DNA of 64,000 nt from Candidatus Gastranaerophilales bacterium (lineage in GTDB: Bacteria > Cyanobacteriota > Vampirovibrionia > Gastranaerophilales > Gastranaerophilaceae). Each line of letters starts with the position of its first letter. The first letter of the stretch is position 1. The stretch is taken from positions 1-64,000 of the forward strand of contig CALUVE010000010.1 of assembly GCA_944324135.1 (NCBI GenBank), given 5' to 3'. A model generated the notes under the pieces. It saw nothing but the letters and a program-made list of their open reading frames with translations. It was not told the origin of the DNA and ran no database searches. The position numbers and the translations under genes were made by a program. Positions 7,590 to 17,661 of the stretch are shown here, piece by piece.

Positions 7590-10538
7590 CTATTCAGTAA
7601 TTTTTTTAATATAGTCGTTCATAGCATTTCTTACACATTCTGACTCTATGTAGTTCATCGGAGTGTTGCCGAGGATGTCTTTTGAGTTAATTTTCGGGTC
7701 TTTTGAGAGTATCAAATTCAAAATAATTGAGTTATCTGTTTTGCAGGCATCGTGCAAAACGCTTTGCCCGTTGTTGTCTGTCAATTCCAAGTTTGGATTA
7801 TGCTCCAGTAAAAATTTTATGTTGCCGAGCACTGTCATCTTCTCTTTAGAATTCTTCGTGTACAAATAATTCTCTACAGCAAACATAAGAGGAGTTTTTC
7901 CGTTAGCGTTCTGTCTGTTTATATCAAATTTACTGTCCAGAAGAAATTTTATCAGTTCCTTACTGTGAACTGTATTGTTAGCACAAGCCCAGTGGAGCAG
8001 AGTATTATCTTCAAAATCAATTTTTAATTCCGGCATCGGAGGCTGAAGATTTTTCAAATCTCTAATCAAATTGTAGGTTGCAGCCACCTGCTGATTTTCC
8101 TCAAGAGTATCATAATTTTCAATCAAATCCTGTACTGTAGTGAACTGGCGCACCTGACAGTCATCCAAATCCAAATTACACTCAGTATCAGATTTTATAT
8201 TGTTATATTTATACATTTCCTCGTATTTTGTATAAATATCTGCAAGTTTATCCTCCGTTAAGTAATCTTTCGGGGTTTTACCGTTCTTATTCATAGCAAA
8301 CACGTCCGCAAAGTTTTCCAGCAGCAATATCATAGCAGTTTCGTCCTGGTTACTGCAGGCATAATGCAGCGGAGTCTGCCCCTCATTATTTGAAATATTT
8401 ACAGAACCACCTTTTTGCAAAAGATTTTTCATAACATCATAATGCTCAAGATTTACTGCATTTATAAGTGCGGTGTTGCCCTCTGCGTCGCGGGAATTTA
8501 CATTAAATCCGTTTGACAGACAAAAATCAATGAAATTGTTTGCAACATCTTCGTTAGAAATTTGTGAATAGACAAGGAGTGCATTCTCTCCGTTGTTATT
8601 CACAGTATTTTTATCAGCACCGTATTTTAATAGATTGAGACTGATATTATGTTTGTTGTTATTGAGAGCAGTTTTTAACGGAGTTTCGCCGGCTTTGTTT
8701 TTATGCTCTATACTAAATTTGCGATGGATAGCATTCAGAGTAATCTGCAGCCCAATGTTTTCATCCTCAAGAAACGGCGCAACATTCAGAAGTGTGTTCT
8801 GCTGCGAATCTTCAAAATCAGCAGGAATTTCAACAGAAACAAGAACATCTCTGATATTTGATATCTGATCTACCTGTTTTGCCTCTGGCGGGACTATCGT
8901 GTCATAGTCAGGAATATTCGGATATTTTTCAAATAAATCCTGAATCTCCGGAGAAGAAAACCGGCTCAAACTCTTATATTTTTCTATATCAAAGTTCTGA
9001 TTTTTAGCCTTTAACATAACATATACACAGTCGAGCAGATTGTGGTTAATAGCACGTTCCATCACTGTTTTTTTGCCTGTCTCTGCCCAGCCGTTTAATT
9101 TTTCTACATTCCCGAGGTCATTTCTCTTAAAACATTCCTGCAAAAGATACGGTCTGTTCAGTGTTGTTAATATAAATATCGGCGTACAGGAAAAATTATC
9201 ATTTGACGGGATGATATATTTTCTGTTCGGTTCAAAATACGGATTTTTTATAATCTCAAGCAGAATTTCATCATACTGCTTATCTTCAAAATTATTGTAT
9301 AATTTCAAAACCAGATTACCGAACAAATCGTGTAAGTCATTACTATTCTGAGAAATACGTGCCGACTGCAGCAGTAAATCATTTTCCGGATAATGTTTCG
9401 GGCGTTCAAAAATTGAATATTCCGGCAGCTTTATATTGAAATTTCCGGACTTGATATTAAAATTCAAGTCCTCCATAAATATTTTTTCAGGACTTTCCAG
9501 TGTGAGAACTTTTCTCAAACGCGGAAGAAAATTATCTTTTGTATACCATATCTGATTATTCAAACTCAAATCCAAATCGCCGGTTTTATTGATAATTTTG
9601 GAATTACTGATTGTGCAGGAAGAATTATAGCCGATTAAAGATTTCTTACTACAACTTGCATAAGAGTCATTAATCCCTGTAAAATCGCCCCAGCCGACAA
9701 GCCCGCCGGCTTTTTCCACAGTATTAACATCTCCGATAAAACAAGAATTACTGATATTTGTCATATTTGAATACCCGACAAGCCCGCCGCACTCTTCTTT
9801 TGCCCTGAGCGTAGCATTAGAATAATTTGAATCAAGCTGGCTGTATTCATCATATCCAATCATACCGCCTGCTGCATTTTTGGATGCAGTGATTGCAGCT
9901 CTGGAATAACAGTTTGAAATATTATTGTTAGCGCTTAAACCGATAAGTCCGCCTATTTTGTTCAAGCCTGAAATTTTACCGTTTAAAATATTACAGTTGT
10001 CTAACTCGCAATTCTGAGCTATCCCGCAGAGAATTCCGCTTTGCGTCTTTGTCTTAAGACTAAAATCTTTCAGATTTATATTTTTTAGTTTTGCAGACTT
10101 ACATACCCCGAACAGACCGCAATTACTTTTGTCAGGAGATTCAATATTTAAGCCTTTTATTACATAATCATTACCGTCAAACTTACCGCGGAACGGCTTT
10201 TTTACAGTTCCTATCGGTTTGAAATCCTTTATATCCGACAAATCAATATCGCGTGTCAGGACAAAATTCTTATTCCACATATCAGGGCTGTTTGATAGAG
10301 CCGCCAATTTTTCAGGCGAATCTATGATAACTTTATTTGACGGAGATGTAATTGTATTATCTGCAGAAATATTACAAGGTTTGAATCCGGCTTCATAAAG
10401 TTTGGAGGTTGAATAAATACTCGTAAACGGAATATCCTGTGCAGAATTAGACTGAATAGGATTATACCTGTCTGATGCAGAATTTTTCAAATCAATATTA
10501 TTATGAAAAAGTTGAGGAGAAATTCTTAATATCTTCAT
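7590..10538 (-). CDS. GLUG-motif plus ankyrin-repeat protein
   Basis: This 982-residue protein has a tag IPFTSIYS at about 36-43. Residues 90-345 are a beta-helix-like region of GLUG repeats (FDGNDYVIKGL, GGLIG, GGMIGY, GGLVGY and GGLVGW, each followed by a polar N/S-rich turn). Ankyrin repeats occupy roughly 625-790 and 865-975 (TPLKTAL, NTALINAV, TPLHYAC, NTLLHWAC, TPLMFAV, SVLHDAC). GLUG repeats are usually found on secreted adhesins or proteases, but no signal peptide is visible here. Ankyrin repeats mediate protein binding. The start codon overlaps the stop of the preceding AAA+ gene by four bases, so translation is probably coupled. A binding or scaffold role for the operon is inference. 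Confidence 0.85.
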   Translation of the reverse strand: MKILRISPQLFHNNIDLKNSASDRYNPIQSNSAQDIPFTSIYSTSKLYEAGFKPCNISADNTITSPSNKVIIDSPEKLAALSNSPDMWNKNFVLTRDIDLSDIKDFKPIGTVKKPFRGKFDGNDYVIKGLNIESPDKSNCGLFGVCKSAKLKNINLKDFSLKTKTQSGILCGIAQNCELDNCNILNGKISGLNKIGGLIGLSANNNISNCYSRAAITASKNAAGGMIGYDEYSQLDSNYSNATLRAKEECGGLVGYSNMTNISNSCFIGDVNTVEKAGGLVGWGDFTGINDSYASCSKKSLIGYNSSCTISNSKIINKTGDLDLSLNNQIWYTKDNFLPRLRKVLTLESPEKIFMEDLNFNIKSGNFNIKLPEYSIFERPKHYPENDLLLQSARISQNSNDLHDLFGNLVLKLYNNFEDKQYDEILLEIIKNPYFEPNRKYIIPSNDNFSCTPIFILTTLNRPYLLQECFKRNDLGNVEKLNGWAETGKKTVMERAINHNLLDCVYVMLKAKNQNFDIEKYKSLSRFSSPEIQDLFEKYPNIPDYDTIVPPEAKQVDQISNIRDVLVSVEIPADFEDSQQNTLLNVAPFLEDENIGLQITLNAIHRKFSIEHKNKAGETPLKTALNNNKHNISLNLLKYGADKNTVNNNGENALLVYSQISNEDVANNFIDFCLSNGFNVNSRDAEGNTALINAVNLEHYDVMKNLLQKGGSVNISNNEGQTPLHYACSNQDETAMILLLENFADVFAMNKNGKTPKDYLTEDKLADIYTKYEEMYKYNNIKSDTECNLDLDDCQVRQFTTVQDLIENYDTLEENQQVAATYNLIRDLKNLQPPMPELKIDFEDNTLLHWACANNTVHSKELIKFLLDSKFDINRQNANGKTPLMFAVENYLYTKNSKEKMTVLGNIKFLLEHNPNLELTDNNGQSVLHDACKTDNSIILNLILSKDPKINSKDILGNTPMNYIESECVRNAMNDYIKKITE

Positions 10539-12679
10539 TGTTTTCTATATTCCCCCTTGTTAATTATATCCAAAGTTTCTTCTTTTTTTGCAGTAAATGC
10601 CTTTTTCAAATCCTCAGCCGAGACTTCCTTAATGTTATAATCCACAGCTTTTTTTACTGCTTTGTTTATGACTGAAGTAATTGTTGCGCTTGACAAACCG
10701 TCTGTTAATTCTGTCAATTCTTTAATAAATTCCATATTGTTTAACAGATTTTTAGTCTTGACTCTGTTTTCCAGAGAACTTTCTATCAAGCCGAAACGTG
10801 CCTCTGTATCCGGTAAATCAATAAAGATTTTATCGTCGAACCTGCCGTCTCTTACAATTGCATCGTTTAAATCCTGAATTTCATTTGTAGCGGCAATAAT
10901 AATTATCCCGTCGCGTCCTGCGTTGTTCATTTCTTCTTTCAGAGTGTTCAGGTCGTCTGTCTTGTAAGCTTCATTATCTTTAGGATTTCTGAAAAAAGAA
11001 TCGCACTCATCAAAAAACAGAATACTTGCCTCATTTGTATTTTTATATTTTGTTCTCAACTGGTCAAATGCCTGTTTCAATCTGTTAGAGGTCTCATTTA
11101 CGTATTTGCTTCCGAATTCTGACATTTTAATCTGATACAACGGCAGCCCCGCCTGCGCCGTAACCGCTTTTACTATATAAGTTTTTCCGCAGCCCGGAGG
11201 CCCGTATAACAAAATACCGTTTGGAATATTAATACGATTTTCTCTGTATTCTTTCTGTTTCTCAGCGTCAAAAGAGGCTACTACTGTATTGTAAAGAGTT
11301 CTTTTAGCAGTCTCCATACCTTTAACTTCATCAAGAGATTTCGGGTCGTAATCTTTCAAAACTTCCCGTTTCAAGAATGTATCATAAATAACTGTTTTGC
11401 TTTTTTCTGAAATATCTATTTTTCTATCTGCTGCGTATTTAACCATCTCAGATTTCAGAGAGTCATAGTTCAAATCCTTATGCAAAAATTTGGCTTTCTT
11501 AATAATACTCACTATTGCAGCAGGTGAAAACTGACAGGATATTGCGGCTAAATCCGAAATTTCTTCTTCCTGCATTTCTATATTTTTAGTATGTAATTTT
11601 ATTAAATTAGCCCTGTCCTCTATAGTCAGCGGTAATACTTCTATATGTTCGTCAAAACGGTTAGGCGAAATTGCGCCTGGTTCTATGGAAAACATTTTGT
11701 CAGTTGCTGCCAGCAAAATAATCCCTTTTTGTGAAGAATTTTCTATCAGCTGCATAAGCCTTGTGGTCTTTGTATTATCCCTGTAATTGTCTATTTTAGG
11801 GAGGAATGTGTCTATATTGTCTATAAACACCGGTGTTTGTTTTCCTGTTTTGAGGAAATTTTCTTTTGCATTTTCAAGAACTTTTTCAAAATCAGCTATT
11901 GATGCAACTTGCAGATACTCCGCATTCATTGCTTTGAACAAAGATTCTACAAGGAAAGTTTTCCCTGACCCGCTGCTTCCGTATATTAAAAAACCGTTAA
12001 TCGGGATAAACTCCTTGTTCTTAAACGGTTGAATTATCAAGCTATTTAGTTTTTCTTTTGCATTGTCCAAACCTATAACATCATCAAGCAGCTGGTTTTG
12101 TCTGATTGGTTTTGCAGCACCGGCAGGGGTCTGAATACTGCCCGGGGCATTCGTTTCTTCAATTTCATCAAAAAATCCGAAAGTATCCTCTGTTTCAGGA
12201 ATCTCTTCAGCGGCTGAAAGTTCATTCAATTTGTCAGCCGCATCAGGTTCAACAGGAGTCTGCGCAACCGGAAGCTGTCTGCCGCAGAGATTATACAATT
12301 TTTGCTTAATCAACTCATCCCGTGCATAATCAAGAGGTTCGGCACCGGAATTATTCTTTGCAGTGATTATCTTTATACGCTCATCTTTCTTTTTGTTCAA
12401 CAAAAGATTAATCGCCTTTTTGATAAGCGTTTGATTATCATTCATCAAAACAACATGCAGAAAATTATTACCGGTATTTTTGTCCTTGGCTGTTACGTCA
12501 AAATCAAGAGAAGAAAGAGCTTTTAGCTGTTTTTTAGTATCGTTATTCAATGATGCTTCAAAAAAGTCGTCCTCAAGCTGACCCATGAATACAATTCTGT
12601 TATTGGTTTTAGTATTATTTATATAAAAATAATTGTTATAGTATGCGTTAGAAAACTCATTAATCCCGTTTATTCGCAT
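10535..12679 (-). CDS. Tandem AAA+ ATPase with ankyrin-like N-terminus (first gene of the operon)
   Basis: I place the start at 12679 because an AAGGGAAG ribosome site precedes that ATG; an upstream in-frame ATG at 12739 has none. The 714-residue product has a tag RIVFMGQ (28-34), one or two ankyrin-like units (about 45-125), an acidic linker and two AAA+ modules. Module 1 has Walker A GSSGSGKT (234-241) but Walker B VFIDN, with Asn288 in place of the catalytic Glu, then AATD and an NRFDEH arginine region. Module 2 has GPPGCGKT (493-500), LFFDECD (E558), AATNE and DGRFDD, all canonical, as in Cdc48/FtsH-type ATPases. It is probably a protein-remodelling machine in which module 2 hydrolyses ATP. 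It heads the operon, with its promoter in the divergent gap 12680-12860. Confidence 0.88.
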   Translation of the reverse strand: MRINGINEFSNAYYNNYFYINNTKTNNRIVFMGQLEDDFFEASLNNDTKKQLKALSSLDFDVTAKDKNTGNNFLHVVLMNDNQTLIKKAINLLLNKKKDERIKIITAKNNSGAEPLDYARDELIKQKLYNLCGRQLPVAQTPVEPDAADKLNELSAAEEIPETEDTFGFFDEIEETNAPGSIQTPAGAAKPIRQNQLLDDVIGLDNAKEKLNSLIIQPFKNKEFIPINGFLIYGSSGSGKTFLVESLFKAMNAEYLQVASIADFEKVLENAKENFLKTGKQTPVFIDNIDTFLPKIDNYRDNTKTTRLMQLIENSSQKGIILLAATDKMFSIEPGAISPNRFDEHIEVLPLTIEDRANLIKLHTKNIEMQEEEISDLAAISCQFSPAAIVSIIKKAKFLHKDLNYDSLKSEMVKYAADRKIDISEKSKTVIYDTFLKREVLKDYDPKSLDEVKGMETAKRTLYNTVVASFDAEKQKEYRENRINIPNGILLYGPPGCGKTYIVKAVTAQAGLPLYQIKMSEFGSKYVNETSNRLKQAFDQLRTKYKNTNEASILFFDECDSFFRNPKDNEAYKTDDLNTLKEEMNNAGRDGIIIIAATNEIQDLNDAIVRDGRFDDKIFIDLPDTEARFGLIESSLENRVKTKNLLNNMEFIKELTELTDGLSSATITSVINKAVKKAVDYNIKEVSAEDLKKAFTAKKEETLDIINKGEYRKQ

Positions 12680-12860
12680 TTTCTTCCCTTTTAAAATCCT
12701 TTTCGTTGGGAAAACTTCTGATAAAATAATTTTGCGCAATTTCTTATATAAAAAGCAAAAGATTTACATTTCTTTACAACCTTATTTAATTTTCAGAATT
12801 TATTTTTGCCGGATAAATGCTATAATAAAACAAAATGATAAGTGAAAAAGGAGTAAGATA

Positions 12861-14174
12861 ATGCAGGAAATAAAATGCCCCAAATGCGGGGAAGTCTTTC
12901 AGGTTGATGAATCCGGATACGCTGCAATAGTAAAACAGGTAAGGGATAAAGAATTTGAAAAAGAAATCTCCGACAGAGAAGAACGGTTTGAATCCGAGAA
13001 AGATGCTGCCGTTAAACTCGCAAAAGCAGAAGCAGAAAAAGAGTTTAACTCTGTCATGAAAGACAAAGAACTGCAAATATCAGCACTCCAGTCAGAAATT
13101 GATGCCCAGAATAATGCAAAACTTCTGGCGCTTTCAGAAATTGAAACAAAAAAAGACAAAGAATTAGCTGAAAAAGATAGTGAAATCACCAGACTGAAAG
13201 CCCGGCTGGAGGCCTGTGATATGGATAAACAGCTCGCTGTCAGCAACGCTGTTACACAGAAAGACAAAGAACTTGCTGAAAAAGAAACCTGTATAGTAAA
13301 ACTCACCGCGAAACTGGAAACAGGGGAAAAAGAAAATGAATTAACCGTAAAATCGTTAAAAGACAGCTACGAAACCCAGCTAAAAATGAAAGATGAAGAA
13401 GTTGCCCGCCTCAAAGATTTTAAGGCAAAACTTTCCACCAAAATGGTCGGAGAAAGTCTGGAACAACACTGCGAAATAGAATTTAACAAACTCCGCGCAA
13501 CAGGATTTCAAAACGCATATTTTGAAAAAGATAACGACGCCAAAACAGGCAGCAAAGGGGATTATATCTATAGAGAATCCGACTCTGACGGGGTTGAATT
13601 TATCTCCATAATGTTTGAGATGAAAAACGAGATGGATGAAACTGCCACGAAAAAGAAAAACGAAGATTTTCTGAAAGAACTGGATAAAGACAGAAGAGAA
13701 AAAAATTGCGAATATGCTGTTCTTGTATCACTTCTTGAGCCGGAAAATGAATTATACAATTCCGGCATAGTAGATGTTTCGCACCGTTTTCCAAAAATGT
13801 ATGTAATCCGCCCGCAATTTTTCATCCCGATGATTACACTATTGAGAAACGCTGCGCTTAATTCGCTTCAATATAAACAGGAGCTTGCTGTCATAAGAAA
13901 TCAGAATATTGATATCTCAAATTTTGAAGCAGAAATGAACGAGTTCAAAGAAAAATTTTCAAGAAACTATGAACTTGCAAGCAAAAAGTTCAAAACCGCA
14001 ATAGAAGAAATTGACAAAACAATAGAGCATCTGCAAAAGACAAAAGAAGCACTGCTCTCTTCCGAAAACAATCTGCGGCTTGCAAATAACAAAGCCGAAG
14101 ATTTAAGTATCAAACGCCTAACAAAAAATAATCCTACAATGGCTGCTAAATTTGCAGAGCTTGAAACGAAATAA
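12861..14174 (+). CDS. DUF2130 family protein with CxxC N-terminus and coiled coil
   Basis: This 437-residue protein starts after a good AAAAAGGAG site. Residues 6-9 are a CPKC zinc-ribbon half, followed by about 150 residues of charged coiled coil with repeated KDKELAEKE patterns, then the DUF2130 domain (about 200-375). In that domain the order GDY, then FEMKNE, then [10 protein letters not shown] and CEYAVLVS looks like the D...ExK arrangement of PD-(D/E)XK nucleases, a fold I infer rather than know for this protein. A second coiled coil closes the protein. It is transcribed away from the AAA operon from a -10-like TATAAT at 12821-12826. A DNA-processing role is possible but unproven. Confidence 0.85.
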   Translation: MQEIKCPKCGEVFQVDESGYAAIVKQVRDKEFEKEISDREERFESEKDAAVKLAKAEAEKEFNSVMKDKELQISALQSEIDAQNNAKLLALSEIETKKDKELAEKDSEITRLKARLEACDMDKQLAVSNAVTQKDKELAEKETCIVKLTAKLETGEKENELTVKSLKDSYETQLKMKDEEVARLKDFKAKLSTKMVGESLEQHCEIEFNKLRATGFQNAYFEKDNDAKTGSKGDYIYRESDSDGVEFISIMFEMKNEMDETATKKKNEDFLKELDKDRREKNCEYAVLVSLLEPENELYNSGIVDVSHRFPKMYVIRPQFFIPMITLLRNAALNSLQYKQELAVIRNQNIDISNFEAEMNEFKEKFSRNYELASKKFKTAIEEIDKTIEHLQKTKEALLSSENNLRLANNKAEDLSIKRLTKNNPTMAAKFAELETK

Positions 14175-14185
14175 TCCTCTCAAAT

Positions 14186-15907
14186 CTATTCGGTAAACAA
14201 ATCTGTTATCTCAAATTTATTCACGTCAATCAGACCTTTGTCAGTTATTTTGAGTTCGGGAATAACAGACAGCGAAAGAAATGCCATGCTCATAAAAGGA
14301 TCAGGTATTTTGCATCCGATTTTTCTTGATGCCTCTTCCAATTCTGCAATTTTTGCCATAACCTCTTCTGAAGTTTTATCAGACATCAGACCTGCAATAG
14401 GAAGCGGCAAATGAGCGAGTGTTTTGCTGTCCCGGACAATAATTTTTCCGCCCTGAGATTTTACAAGTTCAACAGCCGCATAGTACATATCTTCATCATT
14501 AGTTCCGATAACTATCATATTGTGACTGTCGTGGGCAACAGTTGAGGCTATTGCGCCCGATTTCAGACCAAAACCTTTCACAAAACCGAGTCCGATATTT
14601 CCGGTTGCCCTGTGGCGTTCGATTACTGCAATTTTTAGGATATCATTTTCTGTATCCGATACGGCAAAACCGTTTTCATTTTTCGGAGTTGCCACTGACA
14701 TTTTTGTTATAAGCTGTTTTGGAATTACATTTATAACTTTTATTTTAGATTTGTTATCAGGAATTTTTATCTGCAAATCTTCGCGGTATAGGTATTTAAT
14801 ATTGACAGAGCCTCTTAATGCAGGCGGTTTCATCTCCGCCATATCTACAGTAACTTTGCCATTTTTTGCAACCATTTTCCCGTTTTTAAAAACCATAACA
14901 GGCTCAAATGTTTTCAAGTCATCAAACACTGCAATATCAGCCTTGTAACCCGGGGCAATAGCTCCGACATTATGAAGATTAAAATACTCGGCTGTATTTA
15001 TACTTGCCATTTGAACGGCTTTTATCGGGTCAACACCGAGGCGCACAGCTTTTTTAACCATTCTTGAAATATGTTTGATTAAATGTTTCGGGTGTCTGTC
15101 ATCTGTTACAAACATACATTTTCGGGTATTGTATTTTTTCAAAACAGGTATGAGCGGTTCTAAATCACGTGCGCCGGTTGCTTCACGAACCATTAAATAC
15201 ATTCCGAGGCGTAGTTTTTCAATAGCCTCCTCAGGAGTTGTGCATTCGTGGTCGGAAGAGACGCCTGCCGCAATATAGGCATCAAGGGCTTTCCCGCACA
15301 AATTTGGAGCGTGCCCGTCAACCCTTTTTTGTTTTTCAATTCCGAGTTTAACTTTACTCAAAACTCCGGCATCCCCATTTACAACACCGGCAAAATTCAT
15401 CATCTCGGCAATCCCGAGCACCCACGGGGCATCAATCAATAGCGCCAAATCGTAGCTGTTAAGTTCGACCCCTGAGGTTTCCAAAGCAGTCGCAGGAACG
15501 CAGGAGGGAAGCATCATATACACATCCAGCGGGAGATTTTTTGTGGCTTCACGCATAAAACTTATCCCCTGCAATCCCATTACGTTTGAAATTTCATGCG
15601 GGTCTGCAATCACAGTTGTTGTACCCGATGCAAGAACAAGTTTAGCAAACTCTGACGGCATAAGCATAGAACTTTCCAGATGTACATGCCCGTCAATAAA
15701 TGACGGTGTTACATAAGCACCTTTCACGTCTATTTCTTCCTTGCCTTTGTAACCTTTTGCAATACCGGCAATTTTGTCATCAATAATTGCAATATCCGTC
15801 TCGTAAATTTCTTCTGACAGGACATTTACAAGTTTTGCATTCTTTATCACCAAATCGGCGGAGTCTTCACCTTTACTGACACGTATAATTCTTTCCATAC
15901 TGCTCAT
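14186..15907 (-). CDS. ade: Adenine deaminase
   Basis: This is an amidohydrolase-family enzyme that converts adenine to hypoxanthine and ammonia in purine salvage. Features seen are VKGAYVTPSFIDGHVHLESS with the metal-binding HxH, the ADPHEISNV segment, SSDHECTT and the C-terminal GLMSDKT region typical of Ade. Length from the chosen start is 573 residues, normal for the family. I chose the ATG at 15907 because GAAAGG lies 7 bases upstream; an in-frame ATG at 15922 lies inside that site's upstream region. It is convergent with the DUF2130 gene, with an 11-base gap. It appears to be a single-gene unit. Confidence 0.93.
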   Translation of the reverse strand: MSSMERIIRVSKGEDSADLVIKNAKLVNVLSEEIYETDIAIIDDKIAGIAKGYKGKEEIDVKGAYVTPSFIDGHVHLESSMLMPSEFAKLVLASGTTTVIADPHEISNVMGLQGISFMREATKNLPLDVYMMLPSCVPATALETSGVELNSYDLALLIDAPWVLGIAEMMNFAGVVNGDAGVLSKVKLGIEKQKRVDGHAPNLCGKALDAYIAAGVSSDHECTTPEEAIEKLRLGMYLMVREATGARDLEPLIPVLKKYNTRKCMFVTDDRHPKHLIKHISRMVKKAVRLGVDPIKAVQMASINTAEYFNLHNVGAIAPGYKADIAVFDDLKTFEPVMVFKNGKMVAKNGKVTVDMAEMKPPALRGSVNIKYLYREDLQIKIPDNKSKIKVINVIPKQLITKMSVATPKNENGFAVSDTENDILKIAVIERHRATGNIGLGFVKGFGLKSGAIASTVAHDSHNMIVIGTNDEDMYYAAVELVKSQGGKIIVRDSKTLAHLPLPIAGLMSDKTSEEVMAKIAELEEASRKIGCKIPDPFMSMAFLSLSVIPELKITDKGLIDVNKFEITDLFTE

Positions 15908-15960
15908 ATATCTGCCTTTCAATAGTATCTATGTTTAAAACATCATACCACGAAATTGCT

Positions 15961-16020
15961 GGGTTTATACAGCAAATTCCACAAAACATATTAAGACATA
16001 TCAAGTTTGCCGTCATAACA
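15961..16020 (+). repeat. Partial copy of the 152-bp MITE-like element (R2)
   Basis: The sequence from 15961 matches the left end of the element at 48351 (GGGxxTATxxAGCAAATTCC, then CACA and a run resembling the next 15 bases). The rest has decayed. It lies between ade and the efflux gene. Confidence 0.5.
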
Positions 16021-16034
16021 TCCGGCTCTCCAAA

Positions 16035-17600
16035 TTACTTGCCGCCGTAGACAGATTTCGGCTTTTTGATAAATACAAGCATCGGAATCAACAGGAATGT
16101 TGCAAACGCATACCATCTGAAAGTATCAATATAAGCCCAAAGATGAGACTGCTGCACAAGCTGTGAATAGATTTGAGTCTGTGCCATATGATACGCAGAC
16201 AGAGAATCCGTCATTGTAGAAAAAGTTGAAGCCGCCGCCCCCACACGTTCTACAAAAATATTGTTATTTTCATGCAAATGTCCGATAAGCATATTTTGAT
16301 GCACCTGCGCAAATCTTGAGACCATTGTTGTTCCTATAGAAGTTCCTATAGCGCCTCCGATGTTCTTCACAAGATTTTGGAGCCCTGTAGCATTTGTCAT
16401 ACTTTCGTTTTTAATTGTAGAAAATGAAAGCGGAATCAAAGGAGTGAGAGAAAGGAACAACCCTGAGCCGTAAAGAATATTCGGTATAGCAATGGTGGAA
16501 AGATTTATCTGCAGATTAATATTTCCGAAAAATACGCTCCCGAACCCGAGGAGTATCAGACCAATCATAACTATACGTCTGTCGCCTATGTGTTTTGACA
16601 TAGAAAGATACAATGCAACTCCGATAAAACTACCAATACCTCTTGAACCCATAGATAAACCGCTTAGATAAGCAGTGTACCCCAATAGATTCTGGAGCAT
16701 AGACGGCAAAAGCGCTGCCGATGACAAAAATACACCCATCAAAATTACCTGTACAAGAGTTCCGAAAAAGTAAGTCTTATCCTTTAACACATTCAAATCA
16801 ATCAGAGCATCTTTCTTGTTTCTGACCTGAGACACAAAGAACAAAATTGCAAACACAACCGAAATTGCACTCAGCCAGCAAATCCATGCAGCTCCGAACC
16901 AATCCGCATCATTACCTTTATCCAGAACAATCTGGAGCGCAATCAGCCATCCGGACAAAAACATCATTCCTTTAAAATCAAATTTAACATTCTTCTGTTT
17001 TTTAGCATACGGAGGTTCCTGCAAAAGATTTTTGGCAAGATAAACGCACAGAAATCCAAGAGGCACATTTATCAAATAAATCCACGGCCACGACCAGTTT
17101 TCCGTAATCCATCCGCCTAAAACAGGGCCTATCAACGGTGCGAAAATAATCGCTATCCCGAAAATAGCCATTGATTTCGGGCGGTCTTTCTTTTCGAAAC
17201 TCTCAAGCATAATAGACTGCCCCAGAGGAAGCAGCCCGCCGCCGCCAAGCCCCTGCAAAAACCTCGCAAGAACTATCATTATCATTGATGTAGACACAGC
17301 GCACAAGAACGAAGAAAATGTAAAAATTATCAAACAAATCATAAAATAATTTTTACGTCCAAACAATTTTGAAGCAGAATTAACAAGCGGTATAGCAATT
17401 CCGCTTGCGATGAGATAACTTGTCAAAACCCAGGTGGATTCATTCAAGCTGACAGACATTGATCCGGCAATATATGTCAGAGCAACGTTTGATATTGTCT
17501 CATCCAGAACAAACATAAATATTGCAAGCATAACCGGTGTTACCATTAACCAGGGGTTAATCGTAGGCCGCCACTCTTCGGCTTGTGTAATTTCGGACAT
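16035..17600 (-). CDS. DHA2 (EmrB/QacA-type) MFS drug efflux transporter
   Basis: The 521-residue polytopic membrane protein has about 14 hydrophobic segments. The N-terminal DETISNVALTYI corresponds to the family's LDxTIVNVALP motif D1. ARFLQGLGGGGLLPLG is the motif B/C region, and GPVLGGWITENWSWPWIYLINVPLG is the antiporter motif C with the family's WRWIFxINxP continuation. It exchanges protons for toxic lipophilic compounds at the inner membrane, often with an HlyD-type partner; none is next to it here. A GGGAGA ribosome site precedes the ATG. Substrate cannot be inferred. Confidence 0.92.
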   Translation of the reverse strand: MSEITQAEEWRPTINPWLMVTPVMLAIFMFVLDETISNVALTYIAGSMSVSLNESTWVLTSYLIASGIAIPLVNSASKLFGRKNYFMICLIIFTFSSFLCAVSTSMIMIVLARFLQGLGGGGLLPLGQSIMLESFEKKDRPKSMAIFGIAIIFAPLIGPVLGGWITENWSWPWIYLINVPLGFLCVYLAKNLLQEPPYAKKQKNVKFDFKGMMFLSGWLIALQIVLDKGNDADWFGAAWICWLSAISVVFAILFFVSQVRNKKDALIDLNVLKDKTYFFGTLVQVILMGVFLSSAALLPSMLQNLLGYTAYLSGLSMGSRGIGSFIGVALYLSMSKHIGDRRIVMIGLILLGFGSVFFGNINLQINLSTIAIPNILYGSGLFLSLTPLIPLSFSTIKNESMTNATGLQNLVKNIGGAIGTSIGTTMVSRFAQVHQNMLIGHLHENNNIFVERVGAAASTFSTMTDSLSAYHMAQTQIYSQLVQQSHLWAYIDTFRWYAFATFLLIPMLVFIKKPKSVYGGK

Positions 17601-17661
17601 CTTCTCTCCCTGTCACTTGTGTAATCTTATATTTTTACTCTAACATAAATAAACTTTTTTT

